DNA of 64,000 nt from Parachlorella kessleri. Its lineage: Eukaryota; Chlorophyta; Trebouxiophyceae; Chlorellales; Chlorellaceae. The stretch is from NCBI GenBank assembly GCA_001598975.1, contig BBXU01000146.1, positions 19,613 to 83,612 of the forward strand. The letters run 5' to 3'. Positions 59,601 to 64,000 of the stretch are shown here, piece by piece (positions within the stretch are counted from its first letter, which is position 1; every line of letters starts with the position of its first letter). The translations under genes and the position numbers were made by a program. The notes under the pieces were generated by a model. That model was given only the letters and a program-made list of their open reading frames with translations, did not search any database and was not told the DNA's origin.

Positions 59601-62600
59601 CTTCCTAGCAGCCGCCTCGGCAGCCGCAGCGCCTGGGTCACGCGGCAGCTGCGGTGGCGCCGGGGCAGCCTCCGCCTCCTCCCCCGCCGCGGCTGCCAGG
59701 GCCTCCCGCGGCGGCGGCAGCGCAAGCGCTCGGGAGATGTCGTGGAAGAAGGCCTGCCGCTGGGGGTGCGTGGGCGTGGGCAGCTCAAACACACCGCCGG
59801 CCTGCAACACCGGGTGGGCAGACACCACGGGTTGCGGATGACTAATACAGCCTGCCCTTGGAGGCTCCAGCGATGGGGCAACCAACGCCCCCGGCCTCAC
59901 CAAATTCAGCATACCCGCAAGGGTCAGAGCTGGAGCCAAGCCAGCTACACTCGGCATGCACAACCCTCGTGCCACGCCGGCCACAGCTCAGCAAACCCCC
60001 CAACCCCCCTCTTATTCTAGCTCCCAATTTGCTGCTGACGTCCATCCTGACAGCGACCGACCTGCGGGCCCCCAAACAGGGTGCGTGCCTCGGGGTCCAG
60101 CTCCTCTGCTGGCACGTCCGCTGTGGCCAGCAGCAGCAGCGGCAGGTCTGGCGGGAGGTCGGCCAGCAGCACCCACAGCGTGGCTCGCAGCGAGGAGGGC
60201 GCGGTGTCCCACCACACCTGCTGGCATCAAGGGGGCACGCAGCGCGGGGTGCTTGCTTTGTGAGGGCACATATGTGAGGCGTCGCAGGGGCGGTACACAT
60301 CCGCATCACACCGTGGTGCCTTGGTTCCCGTCACCACAGGTCGGCTTGCCGGGGCAATGCCACTGCTTCTGCAGCCTGCTGCGAACCACCGTGCCTACTA
60401 CAGAAGCAGTGACACAGCCCTGGTAGCTAACCAGAGGTGGTCAGGGAGGCGCTCTGCGCGCTGCGCACCGCAGGCGGCAGCTCGGAGCTGGAGGGTGCCC
60501 ACTCAGTTGGCCCAGAATTCACGCAGGCTGCAGGCGGCGCTGGCAAGCACAGCACTGCCTTGCGCCCCTGGGCGTCCTTCCTACTGCCCGCCCCGCAGCG
60601 TACCTGGAGGTGCGGCAGGAAGAGAATGGCGGGGGCCGCCCTGCGGGCTTCCACCACCGCGTGGACCAGGGCCTCCTCAGGCGACCTGCACCACGGCCAG
60701 CCAGCACGGCATTCGCCTTGATGGTGGCTGCAAGGCGCGTGTTGTGTGAACCCCGACTTGTCCTCAAGAGCGCGTCGCTGTGAGGTGGTGGCAGATAGGC
60801 ATGGTGCGGGGAAGGCCGAACCCAGTCACAGGGTGGTCAGCAGGGTAGCAGTACTACCGAAGGCGGCCGGTCTGCGCGCACCTTGCCCCAGCATCCGACA
60901 GCAGGGACGGCAGGCCGATGGCGTGCACCGGCAGGCCCTCCAGCGCGTACAGCGCCGCCGGCCCCAGGTGCGACTGCCCCGCGCCCTCCGGCCCACACAC
61001 CAGCAGCCGCGGCCGCTGCACGCCCGAGCCAGCGGCCCAGCCCAGGCGGCCGCTGCCTGGAGTGGCGGCGGCGCTGGCGCTGCTGCTTGGGAAGAACTGC
61101 TCGCCAGGGCCGCCTGCAGCACGGCGCGCGCAGCGCTACACAGGTCAGCCAAGTTGCCTTGGGAGTGCCATGCCATGCAAGGTATATGCAGTGCTCTGCA
61201 GATGCTGGTGGCTTGAGAACACGTTGTGGGGCATCCATGGCACCTTCTCTTGCTGCCAACTGGTCTGCATGCCGTGCAGCTCATTACTCCAGAGCACCTC
61301 CTATGATGCCGGAATGGATGCCAATGCCTCAAGGCTGGCACCACAGAGCACACAACCCAGTGAAAGCACGACGGACCCGTGGCTTTCCTCCTGCCGCTGG
61401 CACCATCGGCCTTAAGGAGAGCGGCTGCGGGCGGGAAGGTGCGCTGCAAATGCCCCAGCACCTGCCGCAGCAAGTCTGCTAGCAGCGGTGAGACCAGGGC
61501 CGGCAGGGGTCTGCACCAAGGGCAGAGAAAAATAAGCAGCCGTGGGTGCTGCTCCGTACCCAGGTCGCTGTAGGAGTTGGCAGCACCTTCAGCAGGCTAC
61601 CCACCCTGGCCGACGTCGTCAAATCATGGCTAGAGCATATTGCTTAACGTTGTATGGAGACTTGGCAGCGAACCAGTGCCGGGCCAGCAGTGCACATCTG
61701 GCACTGCAGTCAGCAGGGCCAGCACTACCCACGACCCACAGCTGAGCCAACCATAGCCGCCCAGTTCTCAGCTCCAACTGCCAGACGACTGCCATGCCCG
61801 TCACCCCCTAGCTCCCCACAAAGCGCTGCAGCCCTCCCCGCAAGCAAGCCGTCACCCAGCGCCCAAATCCACCGTCAGCTCGGCACACGCCCCAGCACAG
61901 CGCCCCCTGCAGCACACGGGCTCGTTATCAAGTAGCCCAATGTCACCATAAGGGCCAAGTGGTGGTGATCATCGGGCTCAGCCCACGACCCCTGCGTGCT
62001 ACACCCCACGACGTGTGCGCCCTCACACCTGGCGTGGGCCGCTGCCGAGCGGTGGGACGCGGGCGTGATGGTCCCCAGGGCCGCCATGAAGTCTCGGTCC
62101 TCCACCGCCACGGCTGTGGGGTCCAGCAGGAGGCGGTCGTCGGAGGAGTAGATCTGCGGGTAGCGCCGCCGCAGGGCCTGGAGGGATGCCTCGGTGCACA
62201 GGGCCTGCAGGCAGGCAGGCAGGCAGGTAGGCAGGCAGGAATGTAAGTGGGTGAAATTCTCCTGCTGGAGGGATAGCGTGGGAACCCGGCCCAGCAGGGG
62301 CAGGACAAAATCGTAGTAGCAACGGGGGTGACCAGAGAGGGGGGTGGCGGGGGGTGGGGGGCGGTGGACCAAGGCCCCGGCCAGCCAACGAGGAACACCC
62401 GCCAATTACTTACCTCATGCCACTACTCAAAACAACAAGGTGTGCCGCGCTGCCCCTCCTGAGCAGCTCAGCTCCCGCCTACCCTTGCCTGCGCTGCCCT
62501 GCCCGTGGCCCCCATGAGGGAGAGTGAGCCTACCGGGAGCACCTACATCCCCACACCTTGAGGTCGGCCCCGCAGTAGCCCACACAGCGCGAGGCCAGCT

Positions 62601-63751
62601 CCTCCAGCAGCGGCTCGGAGGGCGGCTGCGCCCACTTGCGGGTGTGGATGCGCAGGATCTGGGCGCGGGCCGACAGGTTGGGCAGCGGGAACAGCAGCTC
62701 GCGGTCAAACCTGCCCACACACAAACCCACACACAACAGCAGCGTAAGCCAAGAGGGGTGGAAGCCTGGCGCTGGTTCTCTCCTTGGGCGTGCCAGCCAC
62801 TTCTGGAGGCCGGCGGCAAGGCCAGCAGGGCAGGTGCCCACCCAAGCTGTGGAACGCAGCAGACGGCCTACAACACGGCCGGCCAGAGCCCCCGACCGGT
62901 GGACAGTGGCTCCCTGGTGCAACCTGGCACATGCACCAGGGCAGCCCACCCAGAGTGCAGCAGCATCTCCACGTCACCACCCTGCTACGCCCGCCAGGCA
63001 CAGCACCCAGGGCATGCCCGGCAGGGAGGGAGGGAGGGGTTGCATGATGAAGGGGTCCCACCCACCTACCTGCCCGGCCTCCTGAGCGCGCCATCCAGGG
63101 CATCCACCCTGTTGGTGGCCCCTATGATGACCACCTGGCCCCGGGAGTCCAGCCCGTCCATGAGCGCCAGCAGCGTGCTGACGATGGAGTTGTGGATCTG
63201 GTCCTGCTTGCTGCTGCGCACCTGCGGCGGGCACCAGCGTGGGGCGGGGGTCGGCTCAAGGTGGGTGGGTTGATAGTGAAAGGTGGGGTGTGTGTGTGGG
63301 GGGGGGAGGATCCCCGTGGGGGTGAGGGCCATGGTAGTTTGACGCACGATGGGCAGAGCTGAGCTGAATGGTGAGCTACAATGGGGCGGGTAACTTACCT
63401 ACGGCCTTACCACCTCCCACCAACCAACGGCACAGCCCGCTCTGCACTAGAATTGCTCCCGCACCTTAGGCACCCCCCACCCCAACACTCCGGGCCCCCA
63501 GCATGCAATCGCAGGGCCCCCCAGCCACTCCCAAGTTCCCACCGGGGCCAGGCCGTCGATCTCGTCAAAGAAGATGATGGCCGGCTGGTGCCGCTGCGCC
63601 TCCTCAAACAGCAGCCGCAGCTGGCGCTCCGCCTCGCCCACCCACTTGGACAGCACGTCGGCGCCCTTGCGCATGAAGAAGGACACCTTGCGCCCCGCGC
63701 CGCGGCTGGCGTGGGCGGCCAGGGCCCGGGCAACCAGCGTCTTGCCGGTGC
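56656..63751 (-). CDS. ATAD2/Yta7-like AAA ATPase with bromodomain (5' end outside window)
   Basis: Exons 63543-63751, 63070-63221, 62557-62710, 62029-62204, 61404-61510, 60882-61113, 60604-60685, 60062-60217, 59572-59801, 59148-59286, 58791-58892, 58346-58562, 57978-58148, 57026 to ~57747 and 56656-56781 join in phase. Family members bind chromatin and remove or unfold histones. AAA1 is active-looking: GTGKT Walker A, IIFFDEID Walker B, sensor [23 protein letters not shown]2 is degenerate, as usual in the family: [10 protein letters not shown] lacks the Walker Lys, and [14 protein letters not shown] replaces Walker B. The bromodomain shows [51 protein letters not shown] and [10 protein letters not shown], but not the expected Asn. 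A Gln/Ala-rich C-terminus with poly-Gln follows. The intron after 58791 has a GC donor. The N-terminal part lies beyond position 64000. Confidence 0.92.
62207..62240. repeat. GGCA/GGTA microsatellite
   Basis: Tandem GGCAGGCAGGCAGGCAGGTA units in the intron just before exon 62029-62204 of the ATAD2-like gene. Confidence 0.7.
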
Positions 63752-64000
63752 CTGCAACGGGGCAGGAGAAAGGGTTGGGGAGGCTGGGGCCCCAGCATGG
63801 GTTCGTTGCGCAGAGGACAAGGTAGTAACAAACACGTAGCTTCAAGTCAGTGTGGCTACAGCCGCGCTGTAGCCCATAGGTTGTGGAGTGAGCAGCTCAA
63901 TTCAGGCTGGGACTGCAGAACGAAGGACTGGCCAGGGGCTTTACCCTTCCATCCTTCTTTCCCTAGGGCTTTCCCAACCTTTCCTCCCTCCTCCCTCCCT
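63752..64000 (-). other. Intron of the ATAD2-like gene at the window edge
   Basis: Pyrimidine/purine-biased sequence upstream of the Walker A exon. The preceding exon should end with the first base of the Gly codon of GTGKT and lies to the right of the window. Confidence 0.6.

Overview
The window looks like nuclear DNA of a chlorophyte green alga. It is GC-rich and its genes are split into many short exons with GT-AG (occasionally GC-AG) introns. Proteins are rich in Ala, Gln and Gly homopolymer runs, simple repeats are common in introns, and a nuclear gene for photosystem I subunit G with a plastid presequence is present. At least two genes have the algal TGTAA polyadenylation motif near the stop. 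Exons were joined by matching conserved protein blocks, splice motifs and reading-frame phase; in most models every junction agrees in phase.

Layout: (1) 0-2 kb, + strand, 3' half of a prolyl 4-hydroxylase. (2) 2.6-4.1 kb, - strand, PSAG. (3) 4.6-13.2 kb, - strand, two tandem paralogues of a FUSC/ALMT-like membrane protein. (4) 13.9-16.4 kb, - strand, a glycolate/lactate oxidase-type enzyme ending in SRL, a peroxisome signal. (5) 17.2-18.1 kb, + strand, an intronless membrane-anchored TylF-type methyltransferase. (6) 19.2-29.2 kb, - strand, three RNA-related genes: a two-finger CCCH protein, a ZGPAT-like Tudor/G-patch protein and a triple-KH protein. (7) 29.9-35.9 kb, + strand, a gene joining an ASC-1/TRIP4 zinc-finger protein to an AlkB dioxygenase. 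(8) 36.9-41.4 kb, - strand, an ABCB half transporter. (9) 42.2-49.7 kb, + strand, a SUVH-type SRA-SET histone methyltransferase. (10) 50.6-53.8 kb, + strand, an Ala-rich helical-repeat protein. (11) 55.2-56.2 kb, + strand, an ankyrin protein. (12) 56.7 kb to beyond the right edge, - strand, an ATAD2/Yta7 AAA-bromodomain protein.

The genes do not form a pathway. Several deal with chromatin or RNA (SUVH, ATAD2, KH, CCCH, ZGPAT, ASC-1/AlkB), and others with plastid or peroxisome metabolism and transport. The most unusual features are the ASC-1/AlkB fusion, an ATAD2 bromodomain without its acetyl-lysine-binding Asn, the repeat protein at 52-53 kb, a ZGPAT relative without a zinc finger, and a short dispersed repeat family found in introns and intergenic DNA.
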